Of a stretch of DNA of 64,000 nt, positions 50,967 to 60,587 are shown piece after piece. A program made the position numbers and the translations under genes. The notes beneath the pieces are model-generated. The model was not told the DNA's origin, did not search any database, and was given only the letters and a program-made list of their open reading frames with translations. This stretch comes from Sulfuricurvum sp. (lineage in GTDB: Bacteria > Campylobacterota > Campylobacteria > Campylobacterales > Sulfurimonadaceae), in assembly GCF_030691015.1 (NCBI RefSeq), contig NZ_JAUYFF010000010.1, positions 62,001 through 126,000 on the forward strand, written 5' to 3'. The first letter of the stretch is position 1, and every line of letters starts with the position of its first letter.

Positions 50967-53303
50967 ATGAATGATGTGGATTTGAAAAATGCGTTAGAGC
51001 GGATAGCAACTCTTGAAATAGAGCTTTCTAAGTATCAGCGAATCGAAACAAAGCTGCGTGAGAACGAAGAAAAATTTCGTCTTCTTGTTGAATCGACAAG
51101 TGACTGGATATGGGAAGTTGACGCGCAAGGAAACTATAGCTATGTCAGCCCGCAAGTCGAAATGCTGTTGGGGTACTCTCCTGCGGAAGTCGTGGGTAAA
51201 TCACCGTTTAACTTCATTCCCTCGGAAGAGATTCAGCACGTCGGCAGCAAATTCAAAAAATGCATTGAAAATCGTTTGCCGATTATTGCCCTTAGAAATA
51301 CCAATATCTGCAAGGACGGCAGTCTGAAAATTTTGGAGACGAACGGAGTCCCATTTTTCGACAAAAAAGGGGATTTTGCAGGCTACCGAGGGATAGACCG
51401 AGATATAACCGAACGTGTACTGATTGAAACTATGCTGAAACAAGAACGAGATTTTTCCAACCGATTGGTAGAAACCGCGCCACTCATCATTGTGATACTG
51501 AGTCCGGAAGGTAAGATTATCCGCGTTAATAACTACATGGAGAGCATATCAGGATACTCTTTGAAGGAGGTGGAAGGAAAAGATTGGTTCGATATTTTCC
51601 TTCCGGAATCTCAAAGGGAAAAAACAAAGAAATTATTTATGACTGCCATCGACGATATCCAAACCATTGGTAATATCAATACAATTCTTACAAAAGACGG
51701 TAGTAAAAAATTAATTGAATGGTACGATAAAACATTGAAGGATGTAGCAGGCAATACGGTTGGGCTCCTTTCCATAGGACTGGATGTCACCAACCGCAAG
51801 GAAGACGAGGAAAAACTAAAACTCTTTCGATTACTGTTGGATCACTCCAGTGACGCTATCGAAATAATAGAGCCCTCGACAATGCGTTTTTTGGATATCA
51901 ATGAAACTGAATATAAAACATTAGGCTACACCAAAGAAGAGATGCTCTCTATGAGTGTTTTTGACATTGATCCGATGTTAGATACTGATTCAATGAAAGA
52001 AATAAATCATCAGATTCTTCAAAAAGGAAGCTTACAAACCGAACGTATGCATCGCCGTAAAGACGGCTCAATATTCCCCGTGGAAGTCAACGTAACGCTT
52101 GTCAAACATGACAAATCCTACATGTTGGGTATTGCACGAGACATTACCGAACGTAAAATTGCAGAACAATCACTGCGTGAAAGTGAGGAAAAATTTCACA
52201 GTATCACCGCTTCCGCACAAGATGCTATTTTAATGATGGACGATGAGGGGAAGATTACGTACTGGAACAAATCCGCCGAAAAAATATTCGGTTATTCGGA
52301 AAACGAAGTCATGGGATGGCCATTGCATGAGCTGCTTGCACCGAAGCGGTTTTTAGCTGCCCATCACATAGGTTTCGAACATTTCAAAAAAACCGGAGAA
52401 GGTGCGGCTATCGGGAAGACCGTTGAACTGGCCGCTTTGAAAAAAGACGGAACAGAATTCCCTATAGAACTGTCTCTCTCAACCCTCCTCAAAAACGGTC
52501 GATGGAGTGCCATCGGCATACTTCGCGATATCACCGAACGCAAAAAAATGGAAAAAGAGATCAAAGAGAAAGATGAAATGATGCTTACCCAATCAAAACA
52601 AGCGGCAATGGGGGATATGATCGCAATGATCGCCCACCAATGGCGGCAGCCTCTTGCCATAATGGGGATGGACATTAACAACCTAATCATGTCCATTTCA
52701 TTAGAGGAGGAGATAACCACCGATTATCTTGTAACATTCTCAGAAGCACTTAACGAACAAGTGCAGCAACTCTCTACGACGATTGACAACTTTAGAAATT
52801 TTTTCATGCCGAACCAATCTAAAGTAGAAATAACAATAGATGAGGTTATAAACAATACCCTTAACATCATCGGTTCAAGTTGTGAAAATAATAATATTAG
52901 CCTAACCATTCACGATACTTCCAAAAGCTCTTTATTTATTAACAAAAGCTCCTTGATACAGGTTTTACTCAATCTTTTGGGAAATGCAAAAGATATGCTT
53001 TTAGCCAACAAAATCGCACACGCCGCCATCACCATAACCGTTACAGAGACAAATGAGGTCATTGTCATCTCTATCTGCGATAATGCGGGGGGGATTCCTG
53101 AATCTATCATGCATAAAATCGGTCAACCCTATTTTACAACCAAACAAGAGTTTAACGGCACCGGATTGGGATTATACATCTCTCGAAGTATTATCGAAAA
53201 ACATCTTTTCGGAACTTTGACATGGCACAACAAAGAGAGTGGTGCCTGTTTTGTGATTACCCTTAAGATAAAACCGGACAAAGAAGAAGTGACGCCGGAA
53301 TAA
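50967..53303 (+). CDS. Soluble PAS sensor histidine kinase with four PAS domains
   Basis: A 778-residue kinase without membrane spans, so it senses something in the cytoplasm. Four PAS domains lie at about 36-150, 160-280, 285-400 and 412-530; several have PAC-like DITERK ends. A HisKA-like segment AAMGDMIAMIAHQWRQPLA (about 548-566) carries the phospho-His. The ATPase domain (about 640-770) has LLNLLGNAKDML, CDNAGGIP and GTGLGLYISRSIIE. ATG 50967 follows GGAGA. No response regulator is adjacent (orphan). The PAS cofactor (haem, FAD or none) cannot be told. Confidence 0.92.
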   Translation: MNDVDLKNALERIATLEIELSKYQRIETKLRENEEKFRLLVESTSDWIWEVDAQGNYSYVSPQVEMLLGYSPAEVVGKSPFNFIPSEEIQHVGSKFKKCIENRLPIIALRNTNICKDGSLKILETNGVPFFDKKGDFAGYRGIDRDITERVLIETMLKQERDFSNRLVETAPLIIVILSPEGKIIRVNNYMESISGYSLKEVEGKDWFDIFLPESQREKTKKLFMTAIDDIQTIGNINTILTKDGSKKLIEWYDKTLKDVAGNTVGLLSIGLDVTNRKEDEEKLKLFRLLLDHSSDAIEIIEPSTMRFLDINETEYKTLGYTKEEMLSMSVFDIDPMLDTDSMKEINHQILQKGSLQTERMHRRKDGSIFPVEVNVTLVKHDKSYMLGIARDITERKIAEQSLRESEEKFHSITASAQDAILMMDDEGKITYWNKSAEKIFGYSENEVMGWPLHELLAPKRFLAAHHIGFEHFKKTGEGAAIGKTVELAALKKDGTEFPIELSLSTLLKNGRWSAIGILRDITERKKMEKEIKEKDEMMLTQSKQAAMGDMIAMIAHQWRQPLAIMGMDINNLIMSISLEEEITTDYLVTFSEALNEQVQQLSTTIDNFRNFFMPNQSKVEITIDEVINNTLNIIGSSCENNNISLTIHDTSKSSLFINKSSLIQVLLNLLGNAKDMLLANKIAHAAITITVTETNEVIVISICDNAGGIPESIMHKIGQPYFTTKQEFNGTGLGLYISRSIIEKHLFGTLTWHNKESGACFVITLKIKPDKEEVTPE

Positions 53304-53314
53304 AACTCGCGCGC

Positions 53315-53331
53315 CACACTCCTACAGTGTG
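53315..53331. terminator. Hairpin between PAS kinase and RND gene
   Basis: CACACT and AGTGTG form a 6-bp stem around CCTAC, 11 bases after the kinase stop and overlapping the end of the convergent RND gene. It could act on both transcripts. Confidence 0.4.
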
Positions 53332-56300
53332 TTTCGCTCATACAACCTCCGTAAAAATGCATCAAGCGGATACATCATCCGATAGAGTACCGGAACGATA
53401 AAAAGGGCAAGAAGGGTTGAACTGATAAGCCCTCCGATAACGGCAATCGCCATCGGGGCATTGCTCTCATGACCTGCTCCGCCGCCGAGAGCGAGAGGGA
53501 GCATCGCAAAAATCATCGCGAAAGTCGTCATCAAAATCGGGCGAAGACGTTTCTCTCCCGCATCGAGGAGTGCTTCATTGACATTTTTTCCTTCTTTAAT
53601 CGCGTTGTTCGCAAAATCGACCACCAAGACGGCATTTTTTCCCACCATCCCCATCAGCAAAATAATCCCGATCATAACAAAAATACTAAACGGGTTTCCG
53701 GTGAGATAGAGCGAGAGGATAACCCCCGTAAAACTCAGCGGCATCGCCACCATAATGATGAGAGGCTGAATCAACGACTCATAGAGTGCGGCAAGAATCA
53801 GATAGATCAAAACAACTGCCAGCAATACGGTAAAACCGAACGCTTCCATCGTCTCTTGCATCCGTTCGATATCTCCGGTGTAACGATAATGGTACCCCTC
53901 TCCTAAAATCGAGGGAAGGGCGCTGTCTATTTTGTTGACGAGGCTATCCAAAGGGGCACCGTCGAGGTTGGCCGTAACCAAAATTTTACGCTCACGGTCA
54001 AATCGGTTGATCGATGCCGCCCCTTCGGTCGTCTCGAGAGTGATAAGACCATCCAGCATAACCATTTCACCCGTCTGTGTCTGAACCTGCATCTTTTTAA
54101 GATCATCGATCACACTTCGATATTCATCTGAGGCTCGGAGGGTGATATCAAATTGGCGGCCGTTTTGTTCAAAATTGGAGATAGCGCTGTCACTCGAGTA
54201 GGTTGATCCGATCGATTTGGCGATTTGCTGAGCCGAAATACCCAAACGTTGAGCACTTTCTCGGTTGATACCGATACGCACTTCCGGTTTTCCCGGTTCG
54301 AAATCGGTATCGATATCGATCACCCCCTCGCTCTCTTGCAGGAGTTTAACCAAAGCGGCCGATTTTGTCTCAAGTGTCTCCAAATCAGCTCCCGTAAGGA
54401 CGATTTGAACCGGAGCATTGCTCTCCCCCGTATCGATAGGGGGGACATCTTCGACACTGATAATCAAATGCTTATACGATTTAAATTTTTCTCGGTAAGC
54501 GTTGATAACCGACTCCAGCCCTTCTCGCTCTCCCACCGGCAAAAGCTTGGCATAGATCATCGCCTTGTGTGATTCTTGTGCCGCGTTGTAGCCGATAGAG
54601 AGGACGACCTTTTGGAACTGTTTATCCTCCTGCATCGTTTTAACGAGCGGTGCCATCTCTTTTTTCATCGCCTCCAGAGAGATCCCTACGGGAGCCTTGA
54701 TCATTACCCTCATTTCCGACATATCTTCCATCGGTACAAAGGTTCCCCCTACTTTACCGGCAAGGGCAAAAGAGGAGAATAAAATCACCAAAACCGCCGC
54801 GAGGGTGATCCATTTATAGTGAAGTAATTTCGCAAGAACCGCACGATAGTAAAGATCGAGTTTTTGGAAAATCGGCTCTGTTTTCTCCCAAAATCGGCTC
54901 TCAGTTCCGCTCAAAAGACGTGCACCGAGGGTAGGGATAAACATAATCGCAACCATATAGGAGATCAATACCCCCGAAGCAACGGTCATGGCAAAGGAGT
55001 TAAAAAACTTTCCGACGATCCCCCCCATAAAAGCTACGGGGACAAAAACCGCCAAAAGCATTGAAGAGATGGCGAGGATTGAGAAAGAGATCTCTCTCAC
55101 CCCCTCGAAAGAGGCCTCCAAAGGTTCCATCCCGTGTTCCATTTTTTTGGAGATATTTTCAATGACAACAATCGCATCATCAATAAAAATACCGATCGCC
55201 AAAGTCAAACCGATAAGGGTAAGGCGGTTAAGATCGTACCCCAAATAATCGATCAGTCCGAAGGTTCCGATAATGGAGGTGGGGATAGCGATTGCCGAGA
55301 TAATCGTAGCAGTAAGGTTGCGGAGGAAGAAAAAGACGATCAGCACCGCCAGTATAGACCCGTAGAGAAGGTCAAATTTGACATTATCGATGTTGATAAG
55401 AATTTTCTCCGACTGATCTTCCACCAGTGTCAAGGAGTACGATTTTCCGGCAAGCGTTGCAAGGGAGGGGAGCGTCTTTTTGACCCCTTCAATCACTTCA
55501 AGATCGTTCGATCCGGCAATCTTTTGAACTTCCAGCAACACCCCCTCTTTTCCATTATAGGAGGAGTAGCTTGTCGTATCTTTGAGGCCGTCTTCCACCC
55601 GTGCGATATCGCTCAAGCGTACCCCCGGAGCAATACTAAGGCTCTTCAACTGCTCCACGCTCGTAGCATCGGAGCGTGTTTTTAGGATCAGCTCGTTATT
55701 CGCAGAAATGAGTTTACCCCCTCCTGCGCGGACATTTTCGGCACTGATACGTGATTGGAGAACATCCGAAGAGATGGCGTATTTGTTAAGGAGGAAGGGA
55801 TCGGTAAAAATCCGTATTTCGCGATCCCGATAGCCGACGATATCGATTTTGGCTACCCCCGCAATACGTTGAAGGCGAGGCTTGATCTGCTCATCGGCAA
55901 AACGCATCAAAGCGATCTGATCACCCTGCTCGGTGGTGATGAACAGTTTGATAGAGGCCGCCCCCGAAGCGCTCACTTTTTGAACGGAAGGGGATTCGAC
56001 CTCCGCATCAAGGTTAAGCGTTCCGATCTTATCACGGACATCATTCGCCGCCTCTTCGATATCTTTGGTAAGTTCAAACTGTACGGTGACCACGCTCAGT
56101 CCGTCATAGCTGGTGGAGATGAGTTTGTCTATCCCGTCAATTCCCGATACCGCCTCTTCGATCTTATCGGTTACTTTGGATTCAACACTCTCAGGATCGG
56201 CTCCCGGATAAGCGGTCTGAATCGTCACAATCGGAAAATCGATATTAGGGAATAGGGCAACGGGCATAGAGCGAAACGACATTATTCCGAATACAATAAG

Positions 56301-56354
56301 TGTCATTACGAGCATCAGCGTGGTAATAGGACGATTAATGGCAAATTTGTACAT
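53322..56354 (-). CDS. RND-family efflux transporter, inner-membrane pump
   Basis: A 1010-residue AcrB-like proton-driven pump. N-terminal FAINRPITTLMLVMTLIVFGIMSF is the first membrane span; GADPESVESKVTDKIEEAVSGI begins the periplasmic porter; TLAIGIFIDDAIVVIENISK (span 4, with the proton-relay Asp pair) and GIILLMGMVGKNAVLVVDFAN (span 10-11) are diagnostic. Last gene of the tolC-adaptor-pump operon; the adaptor stop is two bases upstream. Substrate range unknown. Confidence 0.95.
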   Translation of the reverse strand: MYKFAINRPITTLMLVMTLIVFGIMSFRSMPVALFPNIDFPIVTIQTAYPGADPESVESKVTDKIEEAVSGIDGIDKLISTSYDGLSVVTVQFELTKDIEEAANDVRDKIGTLNLDAEVESPSVQKVSASGAASIKLFITTEQGDQIALMRFADEQIKPRLQRIAGVAKIDIVGYRDREIRIFTDPFLLNKYAISSDVLQSRISAENVRAGGGKLISANNELILKTRSDATSVEQLKSLSIAPGVRLSDIARVEDGLKDTTSYSSYNGKEGVLLEVQKIAGSNDLEVIEGVKKTLPSLATLAGKSYSLTLVEDQSEKILINIDNVKFDLLYGSILAVLIVFFFLRNLTATIISAIAIPTSIIGTFGLIDYLGYDLNRLTLIGLTLAIGIFIDDAIVVIENISKKMEHGMEPLEASFEGVREISFSILAISSMLLAVFVPVAFMGGIVGKFFNSFAMTVASGVLISYMVAIMFIPTLGARLLSGTESRFWEKTEPIFQKLDLYYRAVLAKLLHYKWITLAAVLVILFSSFALAGKVGGTFVPMEDMSEMRVMIKAPVGISLEAMKKEMAPLVKTMQEDKQFQKVVLSIGYNAAQESHKAMIYAKLLPVGEREGLESVINAYREKFKSYKHLIISVEDVPPIDTGESNAPVQIVLTGADLETLETKSAALVKLLQESEGVIDIDTDFEPGKPEVRIGINRESAQRLGISAQQIAKSIGSTYSSDSAISNFEQNGRQFDITLRASDEYRSVIDDLKKMQVQTQTGEMVMLDGLITLETTEGAASINRFDRERKILVTANLDGAPLDSLVNKIDSALPSILGEGYHYRYTGDIERMQETMEAFGFTVLLAVVLIYLILAALYESLIQPLIIMVAMPLSFTGVILSLYLTGNPFSIFVMIGIILLMGMVGKNAVLVVDFANNAIKEGKNVNEALLDAGEKRLRPILMTTFAMIFAMLPLALGGGAGHESNAPMAIAVIGGLISSTLLALFIVPVLYRMMYPLDAFLRRLYERNTL

Positions 56355-56356
56355 GT

Positions 56357-57094
56357 TTATTTTCCAATAATATAGGCTTCACCAAAAAGCCCAGGAGCAA
56401 TATTCGTTGTCAAAACTTCCGCCGTCGCTTTTCGGTTTTTCGCATTGACGGAAGGATAGATTTTTGAAATAGATCCGATTTTCTCCTTACTCTGACCATC
56501 CACTCGGTAACGAACTTTAGAACCGACTTTGAGAGCGTGTAGATATTTCTCGTCAAAATTTAAAATCAGTTTTACCTCCGGCGAACTGATCAGACGAAAA
56601 AGAGAGGATGCCCCTACGACACTGTCCCCCACTTCGATGTTACGTCCGGCGATGATACCGCTAAAAGGGGCACGAAGACGTGTTTTTTCCAACAATGTCT
56701 CCTGATAGCGCAAAGAGGCTTTGGCCTCGGACGTCGCAGCAGAGGCTTTTTTGTACGCGAGGGTGTGCTGATCCATCAACTCCGCATCAATCACACTCTT
56801 CACCTGAGCGTAACGATCATACGTCAATCGAGCAAACTCCTCTTCTATTTTTGCTTTTTTGAGCTTCTCACGTGCGAGATCGATACCGGCGGCGAGATCA
56901 TCATTATCGATTTCGAGCAAAACCGCCCCTTGTTTCACACGACTTCCCACATCGACATTCAGGTGTTTAACAATCCCCTGCGTCGTCAGGTTCAGATTCG
57001 CCTCTTTACGCGCAACGACATCAAACGTGGCATAAATTTCTTCCCCCATCAGCGAAGCGGTGAGTAAAAGTGCTATCCATAGTGTTTTGATCAT
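56357..57094 (-). CDS. RND efflux periplasmic adaptor (membrane fusion protein)
   Basis: Short adaptor of 245 residues bridging pump and outer-membrane channel. Signal peptide about 1-17; lipoyl/barrel-sandwich halves (VKHLNVDVGSRVKQGAVLLEIDN near 42 and TRLRAPFSGIIAGRNIEVGDSVV near 138); a hairpin with coiled-coil between them; beta-barrel domain to the end. It lacks a membrane-proximal C-terminal part, so it is shorter than AcrA (about 400). Its ATG overlaps the TolC-like stop by four bases. Confidence 0.92.
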   Translation of the reverse strand: MIKTLWIALLLTASLMGEEIYATFDVVARKEANLNLTTQGIVKHLNVDVGSRVKQGAVLLEIDNDDLAAGIDLAREKLKKAKIEEEFARLTYDRYAQVKSVIDAELMDQHTLAYKKASAATSEAKASLRYQETLLEKTRLRAPFSGIIAGRNIEVGDSVVGASSLFRLISSPEVKLILNFDEKYLHALKVGSKVRYRVDGQSKEKIGSISKIYPSVNAKNRKATAEVLTTNIAPGLFGEAYIIGK

Positions 57095-58314
57095 CGTACA
57101 AACTCCTTGGGATCGAATCCCGCATAAAAATAATAGGCCGCGTAGGCATAATAGAGCATCCGTTTTGCACGGCTAAGCTGGTTGGTGGCATCGGTGAGGG
57201 TATGAAGGGCATCGAGATAGGTGACGTAATCGACGATTCGCGCCTCATACTTCTTTTTGACCGCATCAAAGGTTTTTGTCGCCGCATCATAGGTTTTTTC
57301 CGAACTATCGATCAAAATACGGGTGCGCTCAATGTAACGGCTGGCCAAGAGACGGTTATGTTCCACCTCTTTGGCAGCGTAAGCCAATTCGCTGCTTTGG
57401 GCCTGTGCTTGTACCATCAGTGCTTGTTTCGCTGTCGATGCAGCCGAAAAATCGACCAAATTCATACTGAGTGAAGCGATAAATTTATTTTGCGTATCGA
57501 CCCGCATCTGGGCAATCGGATCATTTTTATAGTCGTAAAAACTGTACTGATCTTCCAGCTTGATCGTCGGAAGATTAGAGGCATCTTTTTGCTTTGCTTC
57601 ATGCACTTTGGCATCACGGGTGTATTTCAGCGCATTGAGTTTGTCCAACTCTTGCATCTGCACCTCTTTTGGGGGGAGCACTTCGGAAGATTCGAGCTCG
57701 GTTATCGTTTGATTCGTAATCGTCTCCAACTCCCTTTTTTGACGTTCCGCACGATACTCTAAATCTTCAATACCGTAGCGGGCATTCGAGACTTCCGAGC
57801 GTAGACGCATAAGGGCATCTTCACTCGCAAGCCCTGCTCTTTTAAACATCTCCAAACGCTCCAGTTGCCCCTCAAGCTGCTCTGACATTGTTCGATAGGT
57901 CTTGATCTCATCTCGCGTATTTTGGAGTTCAAAATAGCGTTGTATGACATCGAGAGAAAGCTCTTTTTTGGCACCGTAGAGGGTATGTTGGGCGGCATTT
58001 TCGAGTGCTTTGTTTTGATCCAAAAGATTCTCTCTCCGAAAGCCGTCATAGACGATAAACTCTCCTCTAAATCCTGCACTGTAGGTCTGCTTCGCATCAA
58101 ACCCTCCCGTATGATCGACAAAAGAGGCATTGCCGAATCCGTCGATTCGCGGGAAATAAGAGTATTTAGCCGCATCATACCCCAGTTTTGCAGCACTAGA
58201 TTGGTGAGCATAACTCTCGATGCGCCCGTTTTTTTGAGCAGAATCGAGCAGGGAAGGAAGCGATGTCTGGGCGTTCAATGCACACGCCGCCATCAGAAAA
58301 TAGAGTATTCGCAC
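57091..58314 (-). CDS. TolC-family outer-membrane efflux protein
   Basis: Outer-membrane trimeric channel of the RND system. Start GTG 58314 is taken because AAGGA lies six bases upstream; it gives MRILYFLMAACALNAQ, a signal peptide, and 407 residues. The mature protein has two TolC repeats, with heptad-rich helices (ENAAQHTLYGAKKELSLDV; ELETITNQTITELES) and an amphipathic barrel region. It is the first gene of the operon, divergent from pgaB. Confidence 0.9.
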   Translation of the reverse strand: MRILYFLMAACALNAQTSLPSLLDSAQKNGRIESYAHQSSAAKLGYDAAKYSYFPRIDGFGNASFVDHTGGFDAKQTYSAGFRGEFIVYDGFRRENLLDQNKALENAAQHTLYGAKKELSLDVIQRYFELQNTRDEIKTYRTMSEQLEGQLERLEMFKRAGLASEDALMRLRSEVSNARYGIEDLEYRAERQKRELETITNQTITELESSEVLPPKEVQMQELDKLNALKYTRDAKVHEAKQKDASNLPTIKLEDQYSFYDYKNDPIAQMRVDTQNKFIASLSMNLVDFSAASTAKQALMVQAQAQSSELAYAAKEVEHNRLLASRYIERTRILIDSSEKTYDAATKTFDAVKKKYEARIVDYVTYLDALHTLTDATNQLSRAKRMLYYAYAAYYFYAGFDPKEFVR

Positions 58315-58514
58315 CGTTATTCCTTTTTGAAGGTAACTATGTACCATTTTACAAGGGGTAGTATAGAACCTAAATATTTAATAATGAATTAAGTTCATAT
58401 ATTTTTTTGATCCTATTGCTCTTTCCTAAGAGAGTTATATCCGTTCCAACTGCTTTGTGCGTTCATAACTTTCCAGAAAACAAGATATATAGCGACTCTA
58501 AAGTGGGTCTAATG

Positions 58515-58520
58515 TATAAT
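58515..58520 (+). promoter_or_regulatory. -10 box upstream of pgaB
   Basis: TATAAT, 37 bases before the pgaB ATG. The 242-base gap to the TolC-like gene holds no other recognised feature. Confidence 0.55.
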
Positions 58521-58556
58521 ATTTTATTAAAAATTTAAAGCAAAGCAGTCTAATTT

Positions 58557-60584
58557 ATGCTCAAACCAATAGTAAAATTTATTGTTGTAGTAACAGCGGT
58601 TGCAAGTAGTTACCTTATGGCAAATGACTTCCCTAATAAGTGCAGTCGAGATCAAAATGTCAACGAATTTACGATCCTAAGCTATCACGAAATAGCCGAT
58701 AAAAGTGAAACTCTTGATCCGACGTACGCGGTAACTCCATCAAATTTTGAGCAACAGATACAGTGGTTAATGTCTAACGGATACCATTTTATCGGTATAA
58801 ATGATATCTTAGCGTATCGAAACAATGGAAAAACATTACCGAAAAAAGCCGTTTTAATGACATTCGATGACGGGTATCAATCCGTATATGCCAATGCGTA
58901 TCCGATTATAAAAAAACATAAAATTCCTGTTGTCATCGCATTGGTCGGTAGTTGGCTTCAAGCCAAAGAGAAAGTCGATTTTGATGGACAAAAGATTCCC
59001 CGCGAAAAGTTTTTGAACCAGAGTGAGATTAAAGAAATGGTGAACAGCGGTCTGGTAGAGATTGCCAGCCATAGCTATTTTTTACACAAAGGGATTCAGG
59101 GGAATCCTCAGGGCAATATGCAGCCTGCCGTGATCACACGCCAATGGCTGAGCGATAAACACGCCTATGAAGATGAAAAAAATTATCAGCAGCGCATCTA
59201 CAAAGACTTATCGGAAAACAACACTTTTTTAAAGCACTATACCGGACAAAAACCCCGTGTCATGGTTTGGCCGTATGGGTATTACAATAAAGAATCACGC
59301 ACCATTGCAGAGCGTTTAGGGATGAGCATAGGGCTAACCCTGGATGATGGGAGTAATACACGCCTTACCCCTTTATGGGGAATGCGACGTATCTTGGTCG
59401 ATAAAAGCATGACACTCAAAGTATTAGAGCACGATATAGGATCGCGCAATGCGAATTTAACCGATAACGACAGAGTGACCAAAGCGGCACATATCGATTT
59501 GGATTACATGTATGATCCTGATCCTGCTCAGCAGGAGAGAAATTTGGGTGATTTGCTCGATCGGATCAAAAAATTGGGGGTCAACACGATCTATCTGCAA
59601 GCTTTTGCCGATCCTGACGCCAACGGTGCGGCCGATTATGTCTATTTCCCCAATCGAAATATACCGATGCGTGCCGACTTGTTTAATCGGGTGGCTTGGC
59701 AAATCGCAACGCGTACACAGGTAAAGCGTATTTATGCGTGGATGCCGATGCTCGCGTGGCAATTGCCCCATAGCAATGCAGCCGCTAAAGATACGGTAGT
59801 AACATTGCAGGTTGATTCGACCCATCTCAATATGGGATACCCGAGATTATCCCCATTTTCTCCCAAAGCGCAAACGGTGATCAAAGAGATTTATGAAGAC
59901 TTGGCCAAATCGCCCCGTATTGACGGAATATTGTTTCATGACGATGTCACCCTCTCCGACTATGAAGATGACAGCATCTTTGCCCGCAAGCAGTATAAAA
60001 AATGGGGATTGGCACAAAATGTTACTAAAATTCGAGCAGATAGAGAGCAGTACGAGAAATGGACGAATCTCAAAACGGATTACTTGGACCGTTTTGCGAT
60101 GCAATTGGCTCAAATCATAAGAAATGAACACCCTGGCCTCAAGACAGCCCGTAATTTGTACGCGCAGGTGGCCTTAAATGAGTATGCTCAAGAGTGGTAT
60201 GCTCAAGGATTGAGTGAGTCGATCAAACACTACGACTATACTGCCATTATGGCGATGCCGTATATGGAACAGGCGAGTGATACACGGCAGTTTTACGATA
60301 AGATCGTTGAACGGGTAAAGCAAGAAGAGTGCGGTCTGGATCGTACGGTGATGGAACTGCAAACCATCAATTGGAGAAAAAATGATGAACCGCTTTCATC
60401 TGAGGAGTTGAGTGATACAATATATCATTTGTATGGGCTAGGTGTTCATCATATAGCGTATTATCCGGATAGCGTATTTAAAAATATCCCTGATGCCGAT
60501 ACGATAAAAAAAGCTTTCGGACAAAAACCGGTCTATAAGCATACGTTAACACCCGCTAATACCATCCCGACGAGTCAAGAGTAG
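58557..60584 (+). CDS. pgaB: Poly-beta-1,6-N-acetylglucosamine N-deacetylase PgaB
   Basis: Periplasmic enzyme that partly deacetylates PNAG before export. Signal peptide about 1-22 without a lipobox, unlike E. coli PgaB which is a lipoprotein. Polysaccharide deacetylase domain (about 35-270): ILSYHEIAD, MTFDDGYQSVYANAYP (catalytic Asp-Asp), ASHSYFLHKG. C-terminal PgaB domain (about 300-640) starts with AHIDLDYMYDPDPAQQERNL, a GH13-like barrel that cleaves or binds dPNAG. 675 residues, normal. First gene of pgaBCD. Confidence 0.94.
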   Translation: MLKPIVKFIVVVTAVASSYLMANDFPNKCSRDQNVNEFTILSYHEIADKSETLDPTYAVTPSNFEQQIQWLMSNGYHFIGINDILAYRNNGKTLPKKAVLMTFDDGYQSVYANAYPIIKKHKIPVVIALVGSWLQAKEKVDFDGQKIPREKFLNQSEIKEMVNSGLVEIASHSYFLHKGIQGNPQGNMQPAVITRQWLSDKHAYEDEKNYQQRIYKDLSENNTFLKHYTGQKPRVMVWPYGYYNKESRTIAERLGMSIGLTLDDGSNTRLTPLWGMRRILVDKSMTLKVLEHDIGSRNANLTDNDRVTKAAHIDLDYMYDPDPAQQERNLGDLLDRIKKLGVNTIYLQAFADPDANGAADYVYFPNRNIPMRADLFNRVAWQIATRTQVKRIYAWMPMLAWQLPHSNAAAKDTVVTLQVDSTHLNMGYPRLSPFSPKAQTVIKEIYEDLAKSPRIDGILFHDDVTLSDYEDDSIFARKQYKKWGLAQNVTKIRADREQYEKWTNLKTDYLDRFAMQLAQIIRNEHPGLKTARNLYAQVALNEYAQEWYAQGLSESIKHYDYTAIMAMPYMEQASDTRQFYDKIVERVKQEECGLDRTVMELQTINWRKNDEPLSSEELSDTIYHLYGLGVHHIAYYPDSVFKNIPDADTIKKAFGQKPVYKHTLTPANTIPTSQE

Positions 60585-60587
60585 AGC

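Noticed and set aside
55134-55685. 183-codon plus-strand open frame opposite the RND pump
   Set aside because: Very polar, antisense to a conserved transporter; considered a shadow.
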